From assembly GCA_003550325.1 (NCBI GenBank), contig QKWP01000341.1, positions 221,322-285,321 of the forward strand: a stretch of 64,000 bases of DNA. Reading direction: 5' to 3'. This DNA comes from Gigaspora rosea. Lineage: Eukaryota > Glomeromycota > Glomeromycetes > Diversisporales > Gigasporaceae. How positions within the stretch are numbered: the first letter of the stretch is position 1; each line of letters begins with the position of its first letter. The position numbers and the translations under genes are program-made. Under the pieces are notes generated by a model. The model ran no database searches. It saw nothing but the letters and a program-made list of their open reading frames with translations, and was not told where the DNA came from. This document shows, piece by piece, positions 13,221 to 24,040 of the stretch.

Positions 13221-14719
13221 ATTACGGCAAAAATTACGGCAATGCCGTTGCCGTATTAATTTGCCAAATTAATTCTACCACCAACTATAGTGGTAATAAA
13301 GATATTGATGATTGTATTAAAAAGTTTCAACTTAATACTACTGAACATAAGAAAGCAATTGAATGGATTCCGTTTGATAAATTAAATATCATAAGAGAAA
13401 TTGGTAAAGGAGGATTTGGTACCGTATTTTTAGCCAATTTGAAGCAAAACACTTCACAATCTATAAAGGTAGCGCTCAAGACTTTACCTGGATCAAAAAC
13501 AAATTCTAATGATTTTCTAAGGGAAGTAAGTTAACGTTACAATTCATTGTTTTGTCTATGCGCATAATATCTCTACATAAATATTGTTTTTTGTTAGTTT
13601 AAAAGCCATATGCGTTGCCGCTTAAGTGGTAGCAGGCTCGAAATATATGGACTTACTCAAAATACAGAAACGAAAGAATATATGATGGTCTTCCAATATT
13701 CTAATAAAGGAGATCTTCATAATTATCTAAAATCGAATTTTGAAGAGATTACTTGGGAAGATAAATTATCAATATTGATTGACATATCAAAGGATTTAAT
13801 TAAAATTCACAAAGCAGAATACATCCATTGTGATCTTCACTGTGGAAATATTTTGCAGCATAAAGAAGAATCATGACTTGGGTCGTTAAAATCTTATATT
13901 GCAGATTTAGGATTTTCTCGGAAGAGTGATGAACCCATTTCGGAAAATAAAATTTATGGAGTTGCCCCTGAGGTTTTATTCGGTCAGAAATATACACCAG
14001 CAGCCGATATATATAGTTTTGGCGTTATTATGGCAGAGATAACTACAGGAATACGTCCATTTTGTGGGCGTCCATTTAATAGTAAACTTGCATTTGAAAT
14101 TTGTTACAATGGAGAGAGGCCTGAATTTGCTTTAGATACTCCTTGCTGATATGTTGAATTGGCAAAATTATGCATGGATTCAGACTTGCAAAAACGACCT
14201 ACTGCCGAAACAATTCATAATAAGCTTTCTGAATGGCATAGTTTTGTGAAGGAATCTGATGAACTTGATGAATCTGATGAAATTGATGAACTTGATAAAT
14301 ATGATAAGCGAAATGAATTTAATGAATCTAATGAATCTAATGAAAAATCAAAGATAGTTAGTGAATTTATGACTGCTGATACGAGAATTTCGGAGCTTTC
14401 AACAATCTTGAAAAAACATCCCGATATCGTATATGCGAGTGCGTTAATTGATACACATGATATTGCACAACAATATAAAGAACGGAAAAATCAACATAAC
14501 AAATATGATATTTGCGACCAAAATAAAAAAAGAAAAAATCAACCTGATATATATGGTATGAGTAATTATATACTACTGTATCTTTATTATTATATTTATA
14601 TAACATTTATCTATGTAATGTAGATTCCGCTTCTATTATTAGTGTGGAAAATCCAGTTGTAAATCACAGATCGAAAAGGCAGAAACCTGATCAAGAATCA
14701 TATACTACATTCAATTAGG

Positions 14720-15395
14720 TTCTCCGGTCATTAAGTAAGAAAACTAGTAGTTAACTTTTCAGTTATGCGATAAAACACTTAAATTGAATAGGACAATTAA
14801 AAGCGTTACGTGGATAAGGGAATTATTGCAAAACAAATACTGTCATTTTACTGATTTATTGAAGCACTTAAATTGATTATCTATAATATTGTTTAGCTTA
14901 AAGCGTAATAAGCAATAAGTCAATCTCATACATAAGTTTTTATAATTATATGCCCTTAAAAAAAAATAATGGATATTTGTTACTCAATAAACGTGTAACC
15001 ATAGCATAGCTTATGATTATTACTCAAAACTTGCAAATGTTTTTCAATTTTTACATTAACAGTAAATTTTCCATTCGAATGTATCAATACTTTATTTAAA
15101 TATTAACTAATATTAAACAAAAACAAATACTGCATATTAAGATGTTCCTTATTTTAGTATCGAAAATCTGTGTGGAGGATATTATGTTTTATTAATAGAT
15201 TACAAGCAATATAAAAAAGCTTTTTTACCTTGCATCTCAAATTTTTATAATGCAAGATATTTAACATGCAATAATTGCTAGTATTATTTTTAACTATACG
15301 AATATCAAAGTTTTCAATATTCCTGCAAATAACTATTAATTGATCAATAGTATTTATGGAAAACTTAAAGAGATCAGAGTAATATTATTATGAAT
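14720..15395. other. 3' flank of kinase A, duplicated at 52180-52800
   Basis: No gene was recognised. The sequence is alignable by eye with the region after 52180 ('acaaatactgtcattt', 'gcataagcttatgatta' type blocks), so it belongs to the A-tail segmental duplication. It is AT-rich with many stops in all frames. Confidence 0.5.
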
Positions 15396-15399
15396 TGTC

Positions 15400-16180
15400 T
15401 CTTCTAATGTGTTCACTGTTTCAAGTCAACAAAGATTCAAGCGTTATTTTTATGTGTTTTTGCCAATGTTTTTCTTCCGTAATTATCGTTTTTCTACCTT
15501 CAGAACCAAGTTGATTATTGTCATTATAAAGAATTAATTCATTTGAGGTAATGTTCCTATAAAAAAACTTCCGCTAACATTTTCCTTCTTATGATTATTA
15601 TAAAGGTGCAAAAAATTTAGAGTGGTTATTTTTAAGAACTTCAGCAATTGCTTTACTCCCTTCATAAACAAGTTGATTAAAACCAAGTTTTAAGGAGTTA
15701 AAAGTAATGATTTTGTGAATGCTTTAATTCATGTTAGATCCTACATAACTAAGTTGACAATCGAAATACTAAAATAATTGAGAGTAGTATTTATACACTA
15801 TTCATACAAAGGACTTTTTGCTAATTCTTTTCTACTTCAGAACAAAGTTGATTATTATATAACGTAAATAAGTTAAAGTGTGTTCTTATAAAAAGCTTTT
15901 GGCTGTTATATTTCAACTAAGTGTCAACCTGATAATAATAAAAACTCAAAAGTCTGGAGTAGTGTTCTTAGAAGGCACGTCATTATATTTTTCAATGTCT
16001 TTAGTGCAAATTTTATTATGTCTAGTATTTAAAGAAGTGTCTTTACAAAAAATTATCGCTTGCACTTTGATGTCTTCCAGATCTTTATTTTCAAGTTCAT
16101 TCCTTGAAAACGTTAAAGTCAAAGCTGTGCTTTTATTAGGAATATTTTCTGATAAGTTTATTGTTACCGTAGATGCATAG
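15400..16180 (-). pseudogene. LRR (ribonuclease-inhibitor-type) gene remnant
   Basis: Read on the minus strand, broken frames give repeated traces of an LRR unit: KAFYKNTL, a YNDNNQLGSEGRK segment near 15500-15530, and KNTTPDF near 15980. A longer open piece near 16050-16180 reads LTLTFSRNELEN followed by IKVQAIIFCK. These match the common fungal RNI-like repeat pattern (EAL-KNTTLTSL-NNQLGSEGGKAL). Stops and frame changes are frequent. The same remnant is duplicated at 52800-53831, and a third fragment lies at 44120-44610 in the opposite orientation. Confidence 0.55.
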
Positions 16181-16599
16181 GTTTTTTTTTTTTAGTTTTC
16201 ACACTTGTTATAGAAGTATTAACTTCAAAGGATGTTTATTATTTAATCACAGATTGCCATGACTAATAAAGCTCCCATTTTTCATTATTAAGCCAATTAA
16301 AATTTCCATTTACTGAATCAATATCTGTAGCATAAATTATGTGTTCGAATGATTTTTTTTGTAATATTCGAAAATATTGTGATAAGTTGTAGAGAGTGGA
16401 AGTAAAGGATTATTCGAGCATCAAAATATATTTCTCCATTGAGTTTTTTATAACTCAGTCACTCATCGAGAATCGGTCAAAGTTAAAGTTTGATTGTTTT
16501 AATCATGATAAGATTTTGATTTATTACTGCAATAAATAACAAATTTCATAAATTTTGATTTCAAAATGACATTAATTAAAATATGGAATTTCATTTAAT

Positions 16600-17480
16600 T
16601 TAGAATAAAGATACAGCATCTTCTGTTAATGTTCTCATAAAATTCTCTTCTAATAATAAAGAGGATGGATTTAATTGTATTAATATTTCGGAATTTCCAA
16701 CCAGAAATAAACTTCCACTTCGAAAATAATTTAATTCTGAATCACCCTATTAGAATTAATTACAATTTTAATAAACCAGCTAGATAAATAAAATAAAATC
16801 AGTAGGGATATACAGTAACTAAAAGTAAAATACAATCGTGTAATTAATTTATATTTTAATCCTAGTAATTACCTAATTTCACATAAAACATTGGATAAAA
16901 TTTTATGAATGTTATAATTTAATTATTAAATAATCACCAAATCAAAAAATTTTGCCCATATGACATAACTTTATGATCACGTTTTTGCCATCCGTATTTA
17001 TAACAGAAAAAGCGTAAAATAGTAACACAAAGTAAATATACAGCAAACATTTTTATAAATCTGAAATACTCTGAAGGTCAACTAAAGCAGCAACATAAGC
17101 TATTATTTTCTGAGGTGGCCTGGAATAAAACATTATTTGATTTTTGAATTGCCGTTATAGTTTTTGATTGTTTTTAGAGTAACTGAACGCATCAAAGTCT
17201 GTACCAAATCCATAATTGCAAATAAAACTACCAACTGTATCATATCATTACAGCATTATTTTGTGTACATTTTCAGATGAGAATTAAACCTTTGAACAAA
17301 AATTAATTTTCTCAATAGTAAATCGTCTGAAGTTATTATATTGCTAGGAAGCCTATTTTTGGAAAATGATTTTGGGATTCACAATAAAGTTCCAAACAAT
17401 TCTAAGAGAATGTGAAATTGAAGTTTTCAACCAGTAACTAAAACACTATGAAAATCCGATTCTTATTATAAACTATATAA
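16600..17480 (-). pseudogene. Unrecognised decayed minus-strand gene
   Basis: A terminal exon at 16600-16746 is open on the minus strand and begins after a good acceptor. It reads NYFRSGSLFLVGNSEILIQL, then NPSSLLLEE, and ends ..DAVSLF-stop. Further upstream, at about 17080-17260 and 17300-17430, other pieces look coding (GSFICNYGFGTDFDAFSYSK; PSNIITSDDLLLRKLIFVQR) but are interrupted by stops. I do not recognise the family. Order and orientation suggest one gene of at least three exons. It might equally be two unrelated remnants. Confidence 0.4.
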
Positions 17481-18532
17481 TCGAGACATCGTAGTCTAAA
17501 TTGTAGTCTGAGACATAGTTTGAGGAAATTGTACGTAGTAGGGCAAAACTAAGGCCTTATATACTTTCTGAGATTACTATAATCTACTGCGCTCTAACCT
17601 CTATTTCTACTGGCATATTCATTTAGAATGGCGTGCCATAAAAGTCATCCCATCAAAACATTGCTTGCATTTTGCTCGATATTTTGCGCACAATAACCTG
17701 TTTACTTATATCGTATGATTTGTTTCTACACCACAGGCCAGAAGCATACGATACTTATGGCTTGGGTCAGTGGAACCTTCCTGCGTTACCAATCTTGAAC
17801 AGGTCATATTGATGTCACGGGTTTAAATTTTTAAACCGTGACAGTACGAAGTTTTTTTTCTCGGATGAATGCATTACAGTATATAATTTTTTATTATTTA
17901 TTTGTTTTTTTTGTTAGTTCCTCTCTTTTGTAAGGGGAATGTAATGTTAACTGCTGAATCAAATTTATCTGACCTGATTAGAAACTCAACTAGAATTTCT
18001 AGACTAAATTTAACTTGAAGTCAATTCGTTATAATAGATTTACATTAAAAATAGTTTGCTCATTTTATATGTTCGTTTCATTTACTCCTTTCCACCCTCT
18101 TCCGAGAGTCCTGGAAAGTGATGGTAACCGAAAAATCAACTTAGAACAGTAGAATGGCCTAATCAAGTAAATTAAAAAGAAAAAAAAGGCATTATAGTGG
18201 CAAAGTATGCAATGATTGATTCTATACAGCTCAAACGTTTCAATATTTACTTTGCGTAAAACAATAAATAAAAAAATAATAAAAACAAAAGCTTTATTGG
18301 ATAAAGGAGGTGGCTTCGTTGGCATACAAGACGAGTCAACAAATAAACAAATACAGGTAAATTATTCTTCGTGTGTAACAGACATCATTTTTCAAAATTA
18401 CGTCTTTGATTTATTGCTATTGTTTATTAATGGCATGCATCAAAAAAAAAAAACAAATCGAAACTTTTGATTCATCAAAAAAACGGAATTCTGATACCAC
18501 TTTACTCGTCTATTAAGTGTCATCTGCTAAGC

Positions 18533-18542
18533 TCTATATAAA
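18533..18542 (+). promoter_or_regulatory. TATA-like element of FAD oxidase pseudogene
   Basis: ctatataaac lies about 60 bp before the start codon and is conserved, with its surroundings, in the second oxidase copy at 32668-32677. Confidence 0.5.
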
Positions 18543-18598
18543 CTGATTTTGTTTTCAGACGGACCAAATTATTTCTTTTAAATTTTTTAAAAAAATAA

Positions 18599-19853
18599 AT
18601 GAGAATGTTATCACCACACAAGTACATTCTCCTTTATTTTCTGTTTTCATTAATTGACAAAACAACGCCATTCAAAATTAGATCTTTCGACAATGAAGGA
18701 TGTGAAATAATTCATTATCCACCTCAAATATTAGCACCAATACCTCATCTCAAAGAATGCCTTTCTAATATCAATGGATTAGCTGTTTATCCGGGTGATC
18801 CTGACTATTACGATAGCATCGAAGTTTTTAATTGTAGAAATTCCTATTTTCCCATTGTGATAATTTATGTTACTAAAATTTCGGATATTCAAAAATCAAT
18901 TCATTGTGCCAATACTTTAAACATTACGGTTGTTCCCAGATCTGGTGGTCATTCTTTTGAGGAATATGGAATTGGAGGAAAGAATGGTGTTATGGTGATT
19001 GATGTCAAAGAGTTTAATCAAATTACTATTAATGTTGAAACAAATACCGCTATTATTGGACCTGGTAATAGATGCTGGATATGGCATAGTAACCTCCCTT
19101 ACATTCAGGATTCATCCCATTCCACCAATAGTTACCTCAATTAGGATCTCTTATACTTCAGAACAAATCGAATTGGGATTTTTAACATTTACCCAAACGT
19201 TTAAAAATCTTAACGAAAATCTGACACCCTTCATTAACTTATCGCCGAATACTCTTTTATTTATTGCTACATATTTGGGACCAGAAGAAGAGGCACGAAA
19301 TGCTGTTAAAGAATTAATCGAATTATCAAATCCCGCTTATGTAAAATTCGAAGAAATGTCTTGGTGGAGTTCTGTTATATTATTTCCATATAAACCTCGC
19401 CAAAATTCCAAATCTAAATCTTATATTATACCGACACAAGGTCTTTCTTTAGAAGGATTTAGGGTTTTATTAAATTTTATTAGTGACATTGAATGCGACT
19501 TTGGTGTAATATTTGATGTATGTGTAGGTGGTTTTTCAAACAAAATTTCAGTAAATAATTCTGCCTTTATTCACAGAGATTTTTTTGCTATCATGCAATT
19601 GGAATGGAAGTGGTCGAATAATAGTAAAAAAACTCAAGCTAAATGTTTAGAGAAACAATTACAATTCAGTCAAGAATTTCAAGCAAAATATACTACTTAT
19701 TTTAGTTATCAAAATTATATTGATAGAGACTTGGATGATTGGGGAACTAGATATTATGGACATCATTTACCTAGATTAGTTGAAACTAAAAACAAATATG
19801 ATCCAAATAATTTATTTAATTGGGCACAAAGTATTCCTACAAAATTGCCATAA
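18599..19853 (+). pseudogene. Berberine-bridge-type FAD oxidase, copy 1, internally deleted
   Basis: It is about 90% alike by eye to the intact copy at 32743-34302. The first part keeps the signal-peptide-like N-terminus and the FAD-binding RSGGH. At about 19066 the frame jumps from GPGNR to the AGYGIVTS region: about 308 bp (33216-33523 of copy 2) are missing, including the intron, the VGIGGHATGG loop and the region after it. The remaining coding loss is not a multiple of three, so the frame shifts and stops at 19142-19144. The C-terminal part is open in the other frame up to 19853 (YFSYQNYIDRDLDDW). The junction shares a few bases (taat/at) between the two ends. Confidence 0.9.
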
Positions 19854-20035
19854 TGTTTCATTAATATTTATTTCTACAATAAATTTATTTTATTTATATT
19901 TTGTTTACATAGCTTAGGGTGTCTCAAGCGCCTAGATCAATTGATCGGAAATAAAATTTTAAATAGTCGGGGAGGGGTCAAAAAAACTGATCATGTGAAT
20001 TGCCGCTTCACAAAAAAAATCTGGAGGCGCAGGTC

Positions 20036-20540
20036 TAGTGATACGGGTCGACCCCGGCCCAACGGCCGGGTCGATGGGCGGGTCGACCCTCAGCCCGCAC
20101 CTTTGTGGGCCGGGCCGGTTGGTATGAGAAGTGTTAGAATCGATTATCTTCTAAAGCATATTTCAGACCAGGAATTAAATAAAAATCGGCTAGTCATTTA
20201 TAATAATGTAAGAGAATTGGCTTATTTAGGTGATAAACTGCAAATAGCGAATATAGTCTAAGTATAAGAATGTTCGGAGACATAGACAATCAATCAACAT
20301 GAAATACTAACATGCTGGAATTTTTCTCAAGGACAAAAAGAATAAAAAATTAAATCATTTAATATCACTAGAATTCGATAAAAAAACTAGCTGATGGCTT
20401 TTTACACGTTGAATATAGATAAATGTTGACTGATTCTGATCAGAAAAAATTACACTAGCAAAAGGTCGGCCCGGTCGACCGGCCCGAGTTGTTTTTGGAT
20501 CGGCCTCGGCCCGCGATTTTTTCATCGACCCGTATCACTA
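20036..20540. mobile_element. 505-bp hAT-type MITE, GC-rich, with exact 8-bp TSD
   Basis: Inverted termini tagtgatacgggtcga and its complement (16 of 16) are flanked by cgcaggtc at 20028-20035 and 20541-20548. The paralogous copy at about 34435 is an empty site. GC-rich subterminal words such as 'gggtcgacc' and 'ggcccg' stand out sharply from the AT-rich surroundings. It has no open frame of note. The TAGTG start and 8-bp duplication are the hAT pattern. Confidence 0.92.
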
Positions 20541-21058
20541 CGCAGGTCATATATTTTTTTTTCATCGATTAACGCTGATTAGCTAAAACTACTTATTGAT
20601 AGAGTAAAACAAGAAGTTGCTCAAGCACTTTGCTTTATATCATGGATCTTCAGCGAAATTAAAATCAGTAAAAAAATTATTAAGTTGCTTTTTATATTAG
20701 ACAATTTTATCGCTAATAAAAAATTCAAAGAAACCCAAGGGCATACCATGCCAATATTTATTATCTTCTTGACAATCTCATTTTGTTTTTTTTTTTTTTT
20801 TTTTACTAAAAATTTTTTTTTATTCAAATAATTTATTATTGTTTGCGTTGGTTTCGTTCGACGCTAAAGGCGCAAAAATTTGCGGATATTGTTGCTGCAA
20901 CAACATATGAATATTTTGAAAGTCCATAAAGGAGAAGCTGAGACACTTGGTGTTGTCGAAGTTACATTCATTTGTTGAAGTGTTGCCGAACGAGTTATAT
21001 TTTTTTATTAAATAGTCGCTTTTTTTTGTTACGATTTGCTGAAAACATGATAATAAAT

Positions 21059-21248
21059 GTTGCGGCTGAAGCTGGAAACAGCTGAAGCTGGAAATTTTAA
21101 TTATTTTAATATGAAATTTTCAAAAATTATTTGGGCCTTTTGTTAGGGGTTTTTTATAGGGTTAGGTTTAATAATAAAAGAGTATAAGTGGATTCTGGTA
21201 GACTTATATTTTTAAATCAAGGACCTAATTTCCAGCTTCAGCCGCGAC
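21059..21248. mobile_element. 190-bp MITE with exact 7-bp TSD
   Basis: Termini gttgcggctgaagctggaaa and a complementary right end (one mismatch). aataaat flanks both sides, and the empty site is preserved in copy 2 at about 34932. The superfamily is uncertain; an 8-bp duplication with one changed base would suit hAT. Confidence 0.8.
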
Positions 21249-21358
21249 AATAAATAAAGCAAGGATGGTTTGATCGCAACCATTATTTCGATCAATTATA
21301 ATAATTGAGCATTATCTCAATCACTATCAAATCACATTGAGGAAGTTGTTTGAAGAAC

Positions 21359-21673
21359 GGGTGGCAATCAATTAATCGACAATCACTTCACGACATAACA
21401 TTTCACCGACAATTATTCACCGACAAGTTCATTTTACCGACAGTTTATTTCACCGAAGCTCATTTCACCGACAAAGTAATTCTTGTCATTGTCGTTAGGG
21501 TCAGTGTAGAATTAGGTAGAATTAGGGCTAAAGTTAGTGTGCTTTTTAAAAAAAAAACTTGTAGGTGAAATGAACTTCGGTGAAACAAACTGTCGGTAAA
21601 ATGAACTTGTCGGTGAGTATGTCGGTGAAATGTTATTTCGGTGAAGTGATTGTCGGCGAAATAATACGAACCC
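21359..21673. mobile_element. 315-bp long-TIR MITE (Mutator-like)
   Basis: The element is almost wholly two arms of about 105 bp rich in 'ttcaccgacaa' words, inverted around 21520-21560. Flanks 'ttgaagaac' and 'cttgagaac' are a near-match 9-bp duplication, and copy 2 lacks the insertion (35036-35050). Long inverted repeats with about 9-bp duplications suit Mutator-like elements; the assignment is tentative. Confidence 0.75.
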
Positions 21674-21689
21674 CTTGAGAACACCCTTA

Positions 21690-22165
21690 TACTATACGGA
21701 CTAACTTAAAAAAAAAAAATCAGAAATAGAAGAATATATAATGGTGTTTTCAATGTCAATAAAGGAGATCTTCATAATTATCTAACATTCCGTTGAAGAA
21801 AGAATATTAAAAAGAGCAGAATTTTTGAAAAGATTGCGACAATAACATGGCTGAATTTTGAAGGGTTATGTGATGGATTTGATGAACGATTAATCTGATG
21901 AACACGATTAATCTGATGAACACGATTAATCTGATGAACACGATTAATCTGATGAACACGATTAATCTGATGAACTTCATTGAATCTAATAAACCGAGGA
22001 GTAATGAAAATTACAAAAATTAGAGAACTTATGGCCGTTGATATGATCATTCCAGAACTTTCAATAGATTTAAAAGAACATCCTACAAGTAAGTTTATTA
22101 ATACGTACACATGATATTTTTCAAGAAAGAAGCGACCAATTTAATATAATAAATAAAATGGGTGA
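21690..22165 (+). pseudogene. Kinase C-lobe/tail fragment, decayed
   Basis: Scattered frames match the kinase of loci A-C: YGLT, then EEYIMVFS with GDLHNY traces near 21735-21785, then an acidic DE-type tail turned into an 18-bp tandem repeat at 21893-21975, then IIPELSIDLKEHP and a SKFINT trace near 22040-22105. Many stops and deletions remove the catalytic part. The paralogous copy is at 35059-35521. Confidence 0.7.
21893..21975. repeat. 18-bp tandem repeat in kinase-tail remnant
   Basis: Four to five copies of gattaatctgatgaacac. The unit derives from the acidic Asp-Glu-rich tail codons (gatgaatctgatgaactc type) of the kinase. The other duplication copy has only about two units (35247-35282), so the array changed length after the duplication. 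Confidence 0.8.
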
Positions 22166-22169
22166 TTAG

Positions 22170-22625
22170 ATTGACATAATATTTAACGATATAGCATAGC
22201 TTTCGCTTCTAATAATTTTGAAATTATTTGAAATTCAGTTAGTTAACAGATAGGAAAGACAGGAAATTTTAACCAGGAACCAATTGTACGCAATTAGATA
22301 CTTTGATATTGAGCAGGAAGGTCTGGGATATTGTGATTCAGGCAATCGCGTAACCGATTTATATTAAACTTTCCAGTCTTGCAACAAAGCGCTTAATGAA
22401 ATTGTATAATTCATAGAGATAAATAGTAAAGGAACTATTCGGAGACGAATTCGTCTTTTTAATGATTTTTCTCACTAAAAATATAGTAATTAAATTTGCT
22501 ACGGTACTGTAGTAATGGCTTTAAAGCAATAAGTCGACTTCCTGTATATCTTATAAACGTTTTTATAATCGCACCTATATTTGAATTAAATTACTATTTA
22601 ACAAAAAAAGAAACCTCTGTATAAG
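22170..22625. other. Non-coding end of FAD duplication block 1
   Basis: It aligns with 35522-35750 plus 36133-36320 of the second block. No gene was recognised. The TTAA empty site for the copy 2 insertion lies near 22362-22366. Confidence 0.55.
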
Positions 22626-22626
22626 C

Positions 22627-22963
22627 TATAGATGCAGACATATTTACGTCACTAGTTACTTCTCAATTGGCTTTATTTTATAACCCGATTTTTTATATAG
22701 GACCCTTCGAGATTTTCCGATCGGGCAAATTCGGACCAACTTAGACCAGAATATAGGTTCTTATTTACATGTAAATCAGCCTTTACTTTATTGATTCTAT
22801 AGTTTATTAAATAAACTATAAAACAATAAAATAATGGCTGATTTACATGTAAAAAAGAACTGATATTCTGGTCTAAGTTGGTCCGAATTTGCCCGATCGG
22901 AAAATCTCGAAGGGTGATTTTCCTAGCAAAGATCCCAAATGATGTCATAAGTCTGCATCTATA
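22627..22963. mobile_element. 337-bp foldback MITE
   Basis: Outer termini tatagatgcagac and complement enclose a long hairpin with about 107-bp arms (22702-22915, centre near 22808), including 'ttccgatcgggcaaattcgg'. Flanks gtataagc and gtacaaagc resemble an 8-9-bp duplication, and copy 2 is empty at about 36323. It is non-autonomous. Confidence 0.8.
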
Positions 22964-23117
22964 GTACAAAGCACGATTTTTTATAGTTTCACCGTTATAA
23001 CTTTATTTCATCAGCATCTTTAATATACATATGTAATAAAAAATCTCATATAAAAATGCAAAATTGTATTGGAAAATTAATGAGTTGGTTTTAATTTAAT
23101 TATCCCTTAAACAGTTC

Positions 23118-23147
23118 ATTTTAGCAGGCAAATTTGCCTGCTAAAAT
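23118..23147. repeat. Perfect 30-bp palindrome
   Basis: The halves meet at the centre of aggcaaatttgcct and stay complementary for 15 bases each way. It is the left-end counterpart of the 24-bp palindrome at 24649-24672, with a different arm sequence. Confidence 0.85.
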
Positions 23148-24040
23148 TTTTATGAAATTTATAAAATTTGTTTCTGATTTACTTTTATTAAAAATTAAGT
23201 TATTTTAAAAATTTTGTTTTTTAAATATTAACTATGAATATAGATTATATTTTAATAAATTTAATTTTATATTTCTACAAAAAAAATTTAAGTTAAAAGA
23301 ATTTTATTTTTGACTATTGACAAACTTTTAAAATTCTAAGAATAAATATAACTATATATTTCATGTCTCCTAATGATGTTTACTAATATTTTTATACTTG
23401 GAACTATCTGAATGTAAAATCTAATAAAAATAATTATCCATAAAAATATCTATAAATATTACACAAAAAAATGATATTATACAAAGAATTCTAGAGCTAG
23501 AATTTTAATTAATGATAAAGCTATATTTATTGTAATAAAACCCAATATTGTGAATATAAGATATTGAATCATTAAAGCTTACAAGTAAAATTTTTACCAG
23601 TATATAGTTGCCTTTCTCTAATCTGAATAGGCCATTCCAAGAAATTTTGTTCAATATAGAGAAAGTCTGAAATATAAAATTTCTCTTTCTAAACTGAATA
23701 CTAATAGAAAGTTTGGCATATCCCTTAAACCATTTCTCCTGCAAATTTGCCCTGAAATTTTTGAAGTTCAATTTGTAATTAATGTAGTGTTTATATCATG
23801 GTAAAAATTAAGGTTTTACCTATTTAATCTGAAAATCCTGACTTTTATATATTTGGAAATTCATTAATTTTTAGTATTATATAATTTATTGTTTTTGTTT
23901 TTGGTTCGATCATCTTCTATTGGCTTTGTCAATCCCAATCATCGTTACAATCATCATTACGATCGTTGTAGTTTTGTTTTTATTTACTATATTTTTTTTA
24001 CATACCACTTGAATATTATTTTTCAATAAAGATATACGAT

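Larger units (their letters stand above)
7850..13289. mobile_element. 5.44-kb hAT-type transposon inserted in kinase exon
   Basis: Perfect 20-bp terminal inverted repeats: tatagttggtggtagaatta at 7850-7869 and its complement at 13270-13289. Inside each end lie arrays of an 8-bp word (gccgtaat on the left, attacggc on the right), typical of subterminal transposase-binding repeats in hAT elements. A minus-strand hAT transposase occupies 8522-11550 and a quasi-palindromic filler 11640-12636. Comparison with locus C shows that about 110 bp of exon (57893-58002 equivalent) are missing at the insertion point, so no target duplication can be seen. The TIR departs slightly from the usual hAT YARNG start; the family call rests on the transposase. 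Confidence 0.85.
4471..14718 (+). pseudogene. Kinase locus A: tandem degenerate N-lobe modules plus TKL kinase, disrupted
   Basis: Exon model: 4471-4854, 4946-5395, 5577-6038, 6106-6573, 6642-7082, 7189-7641, 7722-7849 joined in the ancestor to 13290-13525, 13598-14555 and 14624-14718. Every module junction is phase 0. Each module has CX2CX9CX2C, a 'WTSGN' turn and an EWIPF-type N-lobe start. Only the last carries a real glycine loop (GKGGFGTVF) and VALK. The C-lobe shows HCDLH, DLGFSRK, an APEV-like stretch and an acidic DE-rich tail ending in SKRQK. Breaks: TAG at 4588-4590 (Trp), loss of a canonical donor after 4854, TAG at 7056-7058 (Gln), a 5.4-kb transposon in the seventh exon, TGA at 13874-13876 (Trp) and TGA in the ATP-lobe-distal helix near 14148. 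Two more middle modules are present than in loci B and C. Confidence 0.85.
19917..21686. mobile_element. PIF/Harbinger-like MITE, copy in FAD block 1
   Basis: It begins gggtgtctcaagcg and ends ttgagaacaccc. TTA flanks both ends (19914-19916 and 21687-21689), the TWA target site typical of PIF/Harbinger elements. The interior carries three later insertions (505, 190 and 315 bp), which explains its 1.77-kb span against about 0.68 kb in the paralogous copy at 34375-35055. No transposase is encoded. Confidence 0.75.
17843..23085. repeat. Segmental duplication, FAD-oxidase block, copy 1
   Basis: From the 'gtacgaag..tctttttct' start to the 'ttatttcatcagcatcttta' end, this block aligns with 32060-36432. 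Copy 1 is longer because it holds four insertions absent from copy 2 (20036-20540, 21059-21248, 21359-21673, 22627-22963). It lacks about 308 bp of the oxidase gene and the TTAA-flanked insertion found in copy 2. A third partial copy of the first 260 bp lies at 30368-30632. Confidence 0.85.

Noticed and set aside
12986..13534. 182-codon frame with an eight-residue periodic TALRHYGI pattern
   Set aside because: The pattern is a translation of the 8-bp subterminal array; only the last part from 13290 is real kinase exon.
15878..16180. 100-codon plus-strand frame
   Set aside because: Antisense of the LRR remnant, which shows family-like residues on the minus strand.
20621..20827. Lysine-rich minus-strand frame
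   Set aside because: Created by poly-T runs at a site duplicated in the second FAD block, where the frame is not kept.
21778..22110. 110-codon minus-strand frame with repeated HQINRV
   Set aside because: It is the antisense of the kinase-tail remnant and its 18-bp tandem repeat.
23505..23771. 88-codon minus-strand frame
   Set aside because: It runs through the terminal motif and palindrome of a transposon remnant and has no family resemblance.
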